Shown here in pieces: positions 37,930-44,815 of a stretch of 64,000 bases of DNA (the stretch's first letter is position 1; every line of letters starts with the position of its first letter). The stretch is from JANMAT01 sp031359995 (GTDB lineage Bacteria > Actinomycetota > Acidimicrobiia > Acidimicrobiales > Ilumatobacteraceae). The notes below the pieces were generated by a model. It saw nothing but the letters and a program-made list of their open reading frames with translations. It did no database searches and was not told the DNA's origin. The DNA is taken from assembly GCA_031359995.1 (NCBI GenBank), contig JANMAT010000052.1, positions 1-64,000 of the forward strand, given 5' to 3'. A program made the translations under genes and the position numbers.

Positions 37930-38958
37930 ATGACCGAACCCTCCCTCCCCGACGAGCTCGACGAGTTGCTCACGGCGTACGCGCTCGGCGCGCTCGACGA
38001 GGTCACCCGCGTCCGGTTGGAGGAGCTGGCCGCCACCGAGCCGGCCGTGCGAGCTCGGTTGCGGCGCTTCACGACCACGACCGCTCAGTTGGTGGAGCCG
38101 GCGGCCACACCGCGCCGCGCCCGGCACGGGGTGCTGGCCCGGGCGCTGCGCCACCGTTCGGGCGGACGGTCCTTGCTCGAGCCGTCATCGCGGCCGGGGG
38201 TGGCCGCCATCCATCGCGGGCAGGCCGTTGCGCTGTCGGCGCTCGTGGCCCGTCTCACCGATCGCGAACTGACCCGACCGACGCGCCTCGGCCATCCGGT
38301 CGGCGCCGTGCTCGCCCATCTGGTGGGCCAGCTCGAACGCACGGCCACCGCGCTGGGCGACGGCTCGTTCGAGGCGCCGCCAGAGTGCGACTACGAGCAC
38401 TGGCGCGCCACCGAGCCCTACGTGGAGCGGTTCGCCGGTGTGGGTGCGGTGCCGCTCGACGCGGTGCTCACCGACGTGAACCGGCGCATCGTGGCCCGGC
38501 TCGACGCGCTGGGCGAGCAGCCCCTCGGTCTCGACTCCCCGTCGGGTCAGGCGCTGGTGAAGACGTTCGAGACCTGGATGCACGCCGACGACGTGCGCCT
38601 CGCGCTCGGGCGTGCCGTCTCGGTGCCCGATGCCGGCAGCCTGCACGTGATCTGTGCCTTCGCGGTGGGCGCTCTGCCCGTGACGCTGGCGTTGGCCGGC
38701 GTGCCCCATGCCGACTCGGTGGCGCGCGTGGTGCTGACCGGAGCCGGCGGCGGCGTGCACCGCGTGGTGCTGGCCCCCGACGGCCCACCCGACGACGGGC
38801 GCGAGCCGGCCGTGACCGTGATCGGCGAGGCGCACCAGTTCTGCCGCCTGTTCCATCGCCAGCTCAGCGTGGCCGAGGCCGACATCGAGATCGCCGGCGA
38901 CGCCACGGTGGCCGCCGATGTCATCGCCGCCATCGGCGTGCTCGCCGAGAGCACCTGA
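37930..38958 (+). CDS. Mycothiol-isomerase-type (MDMPI/DinB) protein with anti-sigma-like N-terminus
   Basis: 342 residues. The first 50 (ELDELLTAYALGALDEVTRVRLEE) read like the helical N-terminus of RskA-type anti-sigma factors but without zinc ligands. From about 95 the protein is a mycothiol-dependent maleylpyruvate isomerase N-domain: ALSALVARLTDRELTRPTRLGHPVGAVLAHLVGQLE, with FETWMHADDVRLALGR (His ligand near 215) and a C-terminal domain. It could bind a divalent metal and use mycothiol. TATGGT at 37904-37909 lies upstream of ATG 37930; the ATG at 37906 is inside that -10 and is rejected. Confidence 0.7.
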   Translation: MTEPSLPDELDELLTAYALGALDEVTRVRLEELAATEPAVRARLRRFTTTTAQLVEPAATPRRARHGVLARALRHRSGGRSLLEPSSRPGVAAIHRGQAVALSALVARLTDRELTRPTRLGHPVGAVLAHLVGQLERTATALGDGSFEAPPECDYEHWRATEPYVERFAGVGAVPLDAVLTDVNRRIVARLDALGEQPLGLDSPSGQALVKTFETWMHADDVRLALGRAVSVPDAGSLHVICAFAVGALPVTLALAGVPHADSVARVVLTGAGGGVHRVVLAPDGPPDDGREPAVTVIGEAHQFCRLFHRQLSVAEADIEIAGDATVAADVIAAIGVLAEST

Positions 38959-38967
38959 GCGGCGCCC

Positions 38968-40041
38968 TCAGCGGGCGTCGAGCTCCACTTCGATCTCGAC
39001 GGGGTCGTCGTCCAGGACCGACGCATCGTGCTCGCGGGGCGAGCGGGCCACGACCTCCACGATCGTGCGGCGCCACCGCTGCCACGTGCCCATCACCCCA
39101 TCGGGAGCGAAGAGGGTGACCCCCACGAGTGCACCGCCGAAGATGAGCGACGGGTTCAGGCCGACTCCGAGGGTCGTGAGCAGCACCGGCAGCCAGGCGA
39201 TGACGACGCCGCCGAGCACCGAGCCCGAGAACGTGCCGATGCCGCCGACGAACACGGCGGTGTACATCTGGAGCGAGAGCGTGAGCGAGAACCGACCCTC
39301 GCCCACGAACGGCGCCGGCAGCACCAGCAGGGCACCGGCCACACCGGTGATGCCTGCCGAGACGCCGAACATGGCCGTCTTCAGCAGCACCACGTTGATG
39401 CCGAACGTCTGGGCGGCCAGCTCGTCGCCCCGCATCGCCTCGAGGGCCCGACCGACGCGGCCGCGCACCATGTTGGCCATGACGACGTAGACGGCGACGG
39501 CGAACGTGGTGACCACCAGGTACAGCCACACCCGCTCGGCCTGACGGGTGGTCCCGAACCAGTGGGGCGGGGCGACGATGTCGGTGCTGCCCTTGCCGTT
39601 CGTGCCGTTGGTGAGCCACTCGAGCCGCTTCACGACGGGGCCGAAGGCCACGCCGACCGCCAGGGTCAGCAGGGCCAGGTACAGGCCGCGGAACCGTAGC
39701 GCGGGCACGCCGATGAGGAAGCCGAGCACGAAGGTGACCGCGAACGCCGCGGGCACCGTGGCGACCAGGGGCCAGCCGTGGTCGGCGTTCAGGATCACCG
39801 TGGTGTAGGCGCCCACGCCCACGAACGCGGCGTGCCCGAGCGAGATCTGCCCGGCGAAGCCCACGATCAGGTTCAGCCCGAGCACGGCGACGGCCCACGC
39901 CGCCATCTCGGTGGCGATGGGGAGCTTCAGGGGCGGAAGCACCACCGGCACGAGCACCAGCACCAGCAGCCCGACACCCCGAGCGCCCCACACCCCGGCG
40001 CGGTGCTCGGGCGACCCGGCCAGGACGCGGCGCGCCGTCAC
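38968..40041 (-). CDS. livM: Branched-chain-amino-acid-type ABC permease LivM
   Basis: 357-residue membrane permease, about nine membrane segments. LivM hallmarks are LGLNLIVGFAGQISLGHAAFVGVGAY (near 58-83), ALRFRGLYLALLTLA and GINVVLLKTAMFGVSAGITGVAGAL. An acidic C-terminal tail of about 25 residues follows. GTG 40041 overlaps the livH stop by four bases. No LivG/LivF ATPases or binding protein lie in the window, so the substrate is open; neighbours are a selenoprotein and its thioredoxin-fusion partner. Confidence 0.88.
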   Translation of the reverse strand: MTARRVLAGSPEHRAGVWGARGVGLLVLVLVPVVLPPLKLPIATEMAAWAVAVLGLNLIVGFAGQISLGHAAFVGVGAYTTVILNADHGWPLVATVPAAFAVTFVLGFLIGVPALRFRGLYLALLTLAVGVAFGPVVKRLEWLTNGTNGKGSTDIVAPPHWFGTTRQAERVWLYLVVTTFAVAVYVVMANMVRGRVGRALEAMRGDELAAQTFGINVVLLKTAMFGVSAGITGVAGALLVLPAPFVGEGRFSLTLSLQMYTAVFVGGIGTFSGSVLGGVVIAWLPVLLTTLGVGLNPSLIFGGALVGVTLFAPDGVMGTWQRWRRTIVEVVARSPREHDASVLDDDPVEIEVELDAR

Positions 40042-40979
40042 AGGCGGGCCACCCGGCGGCGCCCGAGGAGACCCTGCGGGCGCACGGCCAGCACCACCAG
40101 CAGGATGGCGATGGCGGTGACGAGGCTGAGGTCGCCGCCGATGGCGGGCACGTAGCCGCCGAGCAGCGTCTCGGCCAGGGCGAGGAAGAACCCGCCGATC
40201 ACCGCGCCACCGGGCGAGTCGAGCCCGCCCACCGTGGCAGCGGCGATGGCGAACACCAGCATCTTGCTCATCATCGAGGTGTCGACGTACACCGACGGCG
40301 CCACCAGCACGCCGGCGATGGCGCCCAGGGCGCCGGCCATGCCCCAACCGAGGGCCAGCGAACGGCCGACCCGGATGCCGGCGAGGCCGGCGCTCACGCG
40401 GTTGGAGGCCACGGCGCGAAAGGCGAGGCCGGTGCGGGTGCGCTGGAGCACCACGCGCAGGACCACGAGCACCGCGAGCAGCACGAGCGCGGTGCCGAGC
40501 GTCTCGTAGCGGAGCTTGGCGCCGCCGATGGTGACCGCGTCGGCCGGCCGGTGCGGGAACGGCGACTTGAAGGCGTAGAACCCGGCCCCGAAGATCTGCG
40601 ACGCGGCGCCGTTCACGAGCAGGCCGAGGCCGAGGGTGGCACCCACCACGGCCATCGTGGATCGCCCTTCCACGCGGCGGATCAGCACGCGCTCCACGAC
40701 GGCGCCGAAGACCAGGGCCATCACCACCACGGCGACGATGGTCGGCACGATCGGCCACGGCGTGTGCAGCACGTTGCGGGCCCACGTGGTGCCCTTCAGG
40801 CGCGGCGTGGCCGGGGTGACGAGCACCAGCGCCAGGAACGTGGCGAACATGGAGCTCTCACCCAGGGCGAAGTTCAGCATCCCCGAGCTGCGGTACACGA
40901 GGGTGAGCGCGACGGCCAACGACGCGTACACCGCGCCGTTGCCGAGAGCGTCGAAGAGGCGCTGCAGGAAGAGCTGCAC
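40038..40979 (-). CDS. livH: Branched-chain-amino-acid-type ABC permease LivH
   Basis: 313 residues, about eight membrane segments, with the LivH motifs NGAVYASLAVALTLVYRSSGMLNFALGE (near 13-40) and the EAA-like coupling loop RAVASNRVSAGLAGIRVGR followed by AIAGVLVAP, ATVGGLDSPGGAVIGG. GTG 40979 lies 17 nt after the selenoprotein stop, so it is probably in the same operon. Confidence 0.88.
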   Translation of the reverse strand: MQLFLQRLFDALGNGAVYASLAVALTLVYRSSGMLNFALGESSMFATFLALVLVTPATPRLKGTTWARNVLHTPWPIVPTIVAVVVMALVFGAVVERVLIRRVEGRSTMAVVGATLGLGLLVNGAASQIFGAGFYAFKSPFPHRPADAVTIGGAKLRYETLGTALVLLAVLVVLRVVLQRTRTGLAFRAVASNRVSAGLAGIRVGRSLALGWGMAGALGAIAGVLVAPSVYVDTSMMSKMLVFAIAAATVGGLDSPGGAVIGGFFLALAETLLGGYVPAIGGDLSLVTAIAILLVVLAVRPQGLLGRRRVARL

Positions 40980-40996
40980 GCCTCAGGTCCAGTCGG

Positions 40997-41518
40997 TCAG
41001 GCCGTGGCGGCCACGATGGCGGCGACGATGTCGTCGAAGGACTTGTCGGCCAGCTCGCGCATCTCGTCGTCGGTGCGATCCTGGATCGGGTGCGCGACGA
41101 ACACCCGCGCCGCGGGGAAGCCCAGCATGGTGGCCTGCGATTCGGCGGCGACCACGAACTCGGCCGACGCGACGAACACGCCCGGGATGCCGCGGGCTTC
41201 GAGATCAGCGATGTCGTGCACACTGCACGACGTGCAGCTGCCTCAATCGGCGAGCGCTTCGATCACCACTTCGCACTGTGTGGCGATCTCGTGGCGCAGG
41301 TCGACGGGTGCCGGCTTGGTGAACGTGGGTTTCTTGTAGCGGCGCACGATGGCGCCCACGCCCACGAGGCGCTCCTCGAGCCGGTTCAGGAACACGTCGC
41401 CGCGCGGTTTGGAGATGTCGAGGAGCCCGACGGTGCGGCCCGCCAGGTCGGTCGGCCGCTCGAGCAGCGTGCGCGTGGCCACGGTGCGCTCGGCGGTGGG
41501 GTCGAGGATGATCGTCAT
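40997..41518 (-). CDS. UGSC-family selenoprotein, in-frame TGA read as selenocysteine
   Basis: The gene appears split by TGA at 41245-41243, but the frame continues without interruption: codons TGA-GGC-AGC-TGC give U-G-S-C, the defining motif of the UGSC (seleno)protein family, followed by TSCSVHDIAD. The full product is 173 residues with Sec at 92, in a beta-alpha fold: LAGRTVGLLDISKPRGDVF, VIEALAD-U-GSC, GIPGVFVASAEFV, FVAHPIQDRTDDEM. A nearby CxxC (Cys 95 and 98) may pair with Sec. A SECIS-like hairpin follows the TGA. ATG 41518 overlaps the stop of the thioredoxin-fusion gene (ATGA). The reaction is unknown; the motif suggests redox chemistry. selA/B/C/D must be elsewhere in the genome. 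Confidence 0.9.
41213..41231 (-). promoter_or_regulatory. Candidate bacterial SECIS hairpin
   Basis: In the mRNA, 11 nt after the UGA, GUCGUGCA (41231-41224) pairs perfectly with UGCACGAC (41220-41213) around a GUG loop whose first base is G, as SelB-binding SECIS loops require. The loop lies about 20 nt from the UGA, within the usual range. Confidence 0.65.
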
Positions 41519-42963
41519 GGCGTGATCTCCTTCGTGATGGGCTGGCTGCCGGTGGTGCCGTTGGCCCACCCGGCGATGATGGTCGAGAACAGGCCGGCGC
41601 CGCCGCCCGCGTGCACGAGCAGGATGCCCTGCTCGCGGAACTTCGGCAGGGTGGTGTCGCGGAGGTGGGCGGGCACGCCCTCGGCCATGCCGTGGGCCCC
41701 TTGCACGATGTCGGCGCCGGCCAGCTGCAGGTTGGCGTGGAGGGCGGCGAGCACCTGCTCGCGCGTCCAGCCGGCGTCGGCGAAGACGCGGGCGTGGTCG
41801 GGGCCGATGATGAGGATGGCGTCGAACCCGAGGGGCAGCTTCGGGTGGTGCACGGTGCGCAGGCACGCCGCCAGCGACACGGCGAGCTCTTCGGGCGTGC
41901 GGGCCTTCTGGTCGACGGCGCAGCGGGGCCCCTCGCCCGGGAACACGGTGACGGTGGACGTGGTGGCGTCGAAACCGCGGGCCACGTGCAGCGGGGTCCA
42001 CGGCGAGCCCTCTTCGTCCTCCGGGAAGCAGAACGACAGCTTGCCGGGGTTGCCGTGGGTGGCCCGGTCCACCTCGCCGGGGCGCCCGCCGCCGACGTTG
42101 CGGATGACGAGCTGCAGGGCGCGGCCGATCGTCATGTTGGCCCGGTTGCCCTGCCCCAGGACGTTCACGCCGCTGTTCATGCCGATGGCCCGGCGAATGG
42201 GTCCGTTGATGATGAGCACGGGCCCGACCGGCATGGTGGTGGCGAGCACGCCGTGGATGTTGAACTCGTCGTTGCACACCGCTTCGACGGCGGCGATGAC
42301 CACGGGCAGGTACTCGGGCTTGCACCCGGCCATGACCGCGTTGATGGCGATCTTCTCGACCGTGACCGGTTCCAGGTTCGGCGGCACGACGGCCACGACC
42401 TCGTCGGGTCCGCGAGTGGTGCCGGCGAGCATGCGCAGCACGCGCGCCTCGGTGGGTGGGACGACGGGCAGGCCGTCGGTCCAGCCCCGCTCGAACAGCG
42501 CCTCGAACTCGTCTTCCAGCGTGGCCAGCTCGACCCGGCGGGCGTGCAGCACCGAACCGCCGTAGCGCACGGCGAGCACGTCGGTCATGGACGGATCGAC
42601 GCTGAGCGACCCGCAGCCGGGCCGGAACACCGGCAGCTCCCCACCGAGGTCGTGGCGACCCGTGAAGACCCGCCACTCTTCGCGGTTCCAGCCGACGATG
42701 CGAGCCTGCTCGATGCCGTCGACGACGCGGATGACCGTCGGGACGGTCTCGATCTCGTGGTGGTAGCTGACGTTCAGGTCGGTGTCGTCGTGGGGCGCCA
42801 GCCCGGCCGGGAAGCTGGGATCGTCCTGGGAGTACACGGTGAGCGGCTCGGCGGAAGCGGCCAGCACCGCCAGCGCGGGCACGACCAGCCGGCACGTCGC
42901 GCAGTCCTGCTTCACGACCACCACCAAGCCGTCGGGCAAGGTGGGGGCGATCACGGTCCCCAT
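41515..42963 (-). CDS. Thioredoxin-domain fusion protein partnered with UGSC selenoprotein
   Basis: 482 residues. Residues 1-100 form a thioredoxin-like domain with the redox site VKQDCATCRLVVP (CxxC near 20-23) and cis-Pro ETVPTVIRVVDG near 75. From about 150 comes a large conserved domain: ERGWTDGLPVVPPTEARV, TVEKIAINAVMAGCKPEYLPV, MPVGPVLIINGPIRR, MNSGVNVLGQGNRANMTIGRA and a Gly-rich HAGGGAGLFS end. I know this domain only as a frequent neighbour of UGSC proteins; its activity is not established. The CxxC could reduce a Se-S bond in the partner. ATG 42963 is leaderless: TACGGT (42971-42976), 7 nt upstream. Confidence 0.8.
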   Translation of the reverse strand: MGTVIAPTLPDGLVVVVKQDCATCRLVVPALAVLAASAEPLTVYSQDDPSFPAGLAPHDDTDLNVSYHHEIETVPTVIRVVDGIEQARIVGWNREEWRVFTGRHDLGGELPVFRPGCGSLSVDPSMTDVLAVRYGGSVLHARRVELATLEDEFEALFERGWTDGLPVVPPTEARVLRMLAGTTRGPDEVVAVVPPNLEPVTVEKIAINAVMAGCKPEYLPVVIAAVEAVCNDEFNIHGVLATTMPVGPVLIINGPIRRAIGMNSGVNVLGQGNRANMTIGRALQLVIRNVGGGRPGEVDRATHGNPGKLSFCFPEDEEGSPWTPLHVARGFDATTSTVTVFPGEGPRCAVDQKARTPEELAVSLAACLRTVHHPKLPLGFDAILIIGPDHARVFADAGWTREQVLAALHANLQLAGADIVQGAHGMAEGVPAHLRDTTLPKFREQGILLVHAGGGAGLFSTIIAGWANGTTGSQPITKEITP

Positions 42964-42970
42964 GAGGGGA

Positions 42971-42976
42971 ACCGTA
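42971..42976 (-). promoter_or_regulatory. Leaderless -10 of the selenoprotein operon
   Basis: TACGGT, 7 nt from ATG 42963, fixes the operon start. The only other candidate ATGs upstream in this frame lie in antisense-only sequence. Confidence 0.5.
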
Positions 42977-43065
42977 GTACCCGCGGCTGAGAATTCCGTC
43001 ACCCACCGTTTACAGGACGTTGCTTTCTTCGTACCGTTCCGATCCGTGCACCTGGGGGCCATCAC

Positions 43066-43905
43066 GTGTTGAACGTCGCGTTCTATGGAGTGCGCGGCTC
43101 CACGCCGGTCAGCGGACCCGACGTGCTGCGCTACGGCGGGAACACGTCGTGCGTGGTGCTCACCGGTCCGACCATCGATCCGATCGTGCTCGACCTCGGC
43201 ACCGGACTGCGGCGGTACGGCGTGGCCTACGGGCCCACCACGCCGTTCAAGGGCACCGCCCTGGTCAGTCACCTCCACTGGGACCACGTGCAGGGCCTGC
43301 CGTTCTTCGCCCCCGTCTTACAACCAGGCGCCCACCTCGAGGTGTTCGGCCCGTCGCCCGTGCAGTACGCCAACCTGCGCGACGCGTTCGACACGTTCAT
43401 GCAGCCGCCGTTCTTCCCGGTGACCATCGCCCAGCTCGCCGGACAGATCGACGTCATCGACTGCCCCGACGGCGACTTCAAGGTCGGCGGCGCCCACGTG
43501 CTGGCCCGCGAGGTCCCCCACGTCGGGTACACGCTCGGCTTCCGCATCACCGTCGGCGGGGTCACCATCGCCTACCTGCCCGACCACCAGCAGCCCACCG
43601 ACGGATCCATGGACGTGGCCGACAGCGTGCTCGAGCTCGTCGAGGGCGTCGACCTGCTCATCCACGACGCCCAGTTCCTGCCGGAGGAGTTCGCCCGCAA
43701 GGCCGACTGGGGCCACTGCACCACCGAGTACGCGCTCATGGTCGCCAGGCAGGGTGGCGCCAAGCGCCTGGCCCTCTTCCACCACGATCCGCTCCGGTCC
43801 GACGCCGATCTCGATCACCTCGGTGCGTGCAACCGTCTCGCCGGCCAGCGGCTCGGCATCGATGTCATCACCGCGGCCGAGGGCCTGCAGGTGGCGTTCG
43901 ACTAG
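43066..43905 (+). CDS. MBL-fold metallo-hydrolase (RNase Z/PhnP-like)
   Basis: 279-residue metallo-beta-lactamase-fold protein beginning VAFYGVRGSTPVSGPDVLRYGGNTSC, a start seen in PhnP/RNase Z-like phosphodiesterases. Metal ligands: SHLHWDH (HxHxDH, near 70), Asp in YLPDHQQP, Asp in IHDAQF (near 201) and the C-terminal FHHDP (near 242). Probably a phosphodiesterase; some relatives sit in chemosensory modules. GTG 43066 was chosen by homology. A TACCGT -10 at 43032-43037 points to a transcript beginning near 43046, with a possible 8-codon leader peptide. Confidence 0.85.
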   Translation: MLNVAFYGVRGSTPVSGPDVLRYGGNTSCVVLTGPTIDPIVLDLGTGLRRYGVAYGPTTPFKGTALVSHLHWDHVQGLPFFAPVLQPGAHLEVFGPSPVQYANLRDAFDTFMQPPFFPVTIAQLAGQIDVIDCPDGDFKVGGAHVLAREVPHVGYTLGFRITVGGVTIAYLPDHQQPTDGSMDVADSVLELVEGVDLLIHDAQFLPEEFARKADWGHCTTEYALMVARQGGAKRLALFHHDPLRSDADLDHLGACNRLAGQRLGIDVITAAEGLQVAFD

Positions 43906-43930
43906 CGGGAACTGTCTAACCTGCGGGGCC

Positions 43931-44413
43931 ATGTCCGGCATCGACTCCGCTCGCTTCCGCAAGGTCCTCGGCCACTTCCCGACCGGTGTCACCGTCATCA
44001 CGGCCGCAGGGCCCGACGGGCCGGTCGGCTTCACGATCGGCTCGTTCGTGTCGGTGTCGCTCGACCCGCCGCTCGTGGGCTTCCTGCCCCAGCGCACATC
44101 GGCCACGTGGGCGCCCATGGAGGCCTCCGGCGGCTTCTGCGTGAACCTGCTCACCGCCGAGCAGGGCGAGCTGTGCTGGCGGTTCGCCAAGGAGTCCGAG
44201 AACAAGTTCGTCGATGTCGACTGGTCGCCGGCGCCGCACTCGGGCGCCCCGCGGCTCGCCGGCGCGCTGGCGTGGATCGACTGCAGCATCGAGTCGGTGA
44301 GCGAGGCGGGCGACCACCTGTGGGTGATGGGCCTGGTGCACCACCTCGAGGCCGACGACGGCGCGCCGCAGCTGTTCTTCAAGGGCAAGCTCGGGACGTT
44401 CACCGAGACGTGA
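43931..44413 (+). CDS. Flavin reductase domain protein
   Basis: 160-residue FMN-binding split-barrel flavin reductase, of the kind that supplies reduced flavin to two-component mono-oxygenases. FRKVLGHFPTGVTVITA at the start, TIGSFVSVSLDPPLVGF (near 36-52) and the flavin loop FCVNLLTAEQ follow the family. Leaderless: TAACCT (43917-43922), 8 nt from ATG 43931. Coupled by GTGA overlap to the MauE-like gene. No flavin mono-oxygenase partner is adjacent. Confidence 0.88.
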   Translation: MSGIDSARFRKVLGHFPTGVTVITAAGPDGPVGFTIGSFVSVSLDPPLVGFLPQRTSATWAPMEASGGFCVNLLTAEQGELCWRFAKESENKFVDVDWSPAPHSGAPRLAGALAWIDCSIESVSEAGDHLWVMGLVHHLEADDGAPQLFFKGKLGTFTET

Positions 44414-44790
44414 GCGCCCTGGGCACCACCGCCGCCGTCGTGGTGGGCGCGGCCGTCGTGGTCGCCGGCGTGAGCAAGCTGGCCAAGCCGTCGTGGGTGC
44501 GCGAGGCCGCCGGGTTGGGCGTGCCCGTCGCGCTGGCCCGCCCGGTGCCGGTGTTCGAGATCGTGCTGGGTTCGTTGGTCGTGTTCGACGTGGGCCGGCC
44601 GGTGGCGGCGTGGGCCGTCGCCGCGCTGCTGGCGGCGTTCACCGGAGTGCTCCTACGACCGCTGTTGCGGGGCCGGCACCCCGTGTGCGCCTGCTTCGGC
44701 ACGTGGTCGGCCAAGCCGATCGGCCCGGCCAGCGTGGTCCGCAACGCCGTGCTGATCGCCCTCGCCGTGGTCGCGGCGATCGACGGTTGA
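44410..44790 (+). CDS. MauE/DoxX-like membrane protein
   Basis: 126 residues with four membrane segments (about 5-25, 40-58, 64-84, 105-123) and the MauE-like loop VCACFGTWSAKPIGPASVVRN carrying two conserved Cys. MauE-type proteins are linked to disulfide or cofactor maturation in the envelope. GTG 44410 overlaps the flavin reductase stop by four bases. Confidence 0.78.
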   Translation: MSALGTTAAVVVGAAVVVAGVSKLAKPSWVREAAGLGVPVALARPVPVFEIVLGSLVVFDVGRPVAAWAVAALLAAFTGVLLRPLLRGRHPVCACFGTWSAKPIGPASVVRNAVLIALAVVAAIDG

Positions 44791-44815
44791 ACACCCGCGT
44801 GCAGGGCGCCCGTCG

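Noticed and set aside
41243..41245. TGA as a normal stop codon of a 91-residue protein
   Set aside because: The following in-frame GSC-TSC motif, continuous frame and SECIS-like hairpin fit the UGSC selenoprotein family much better.
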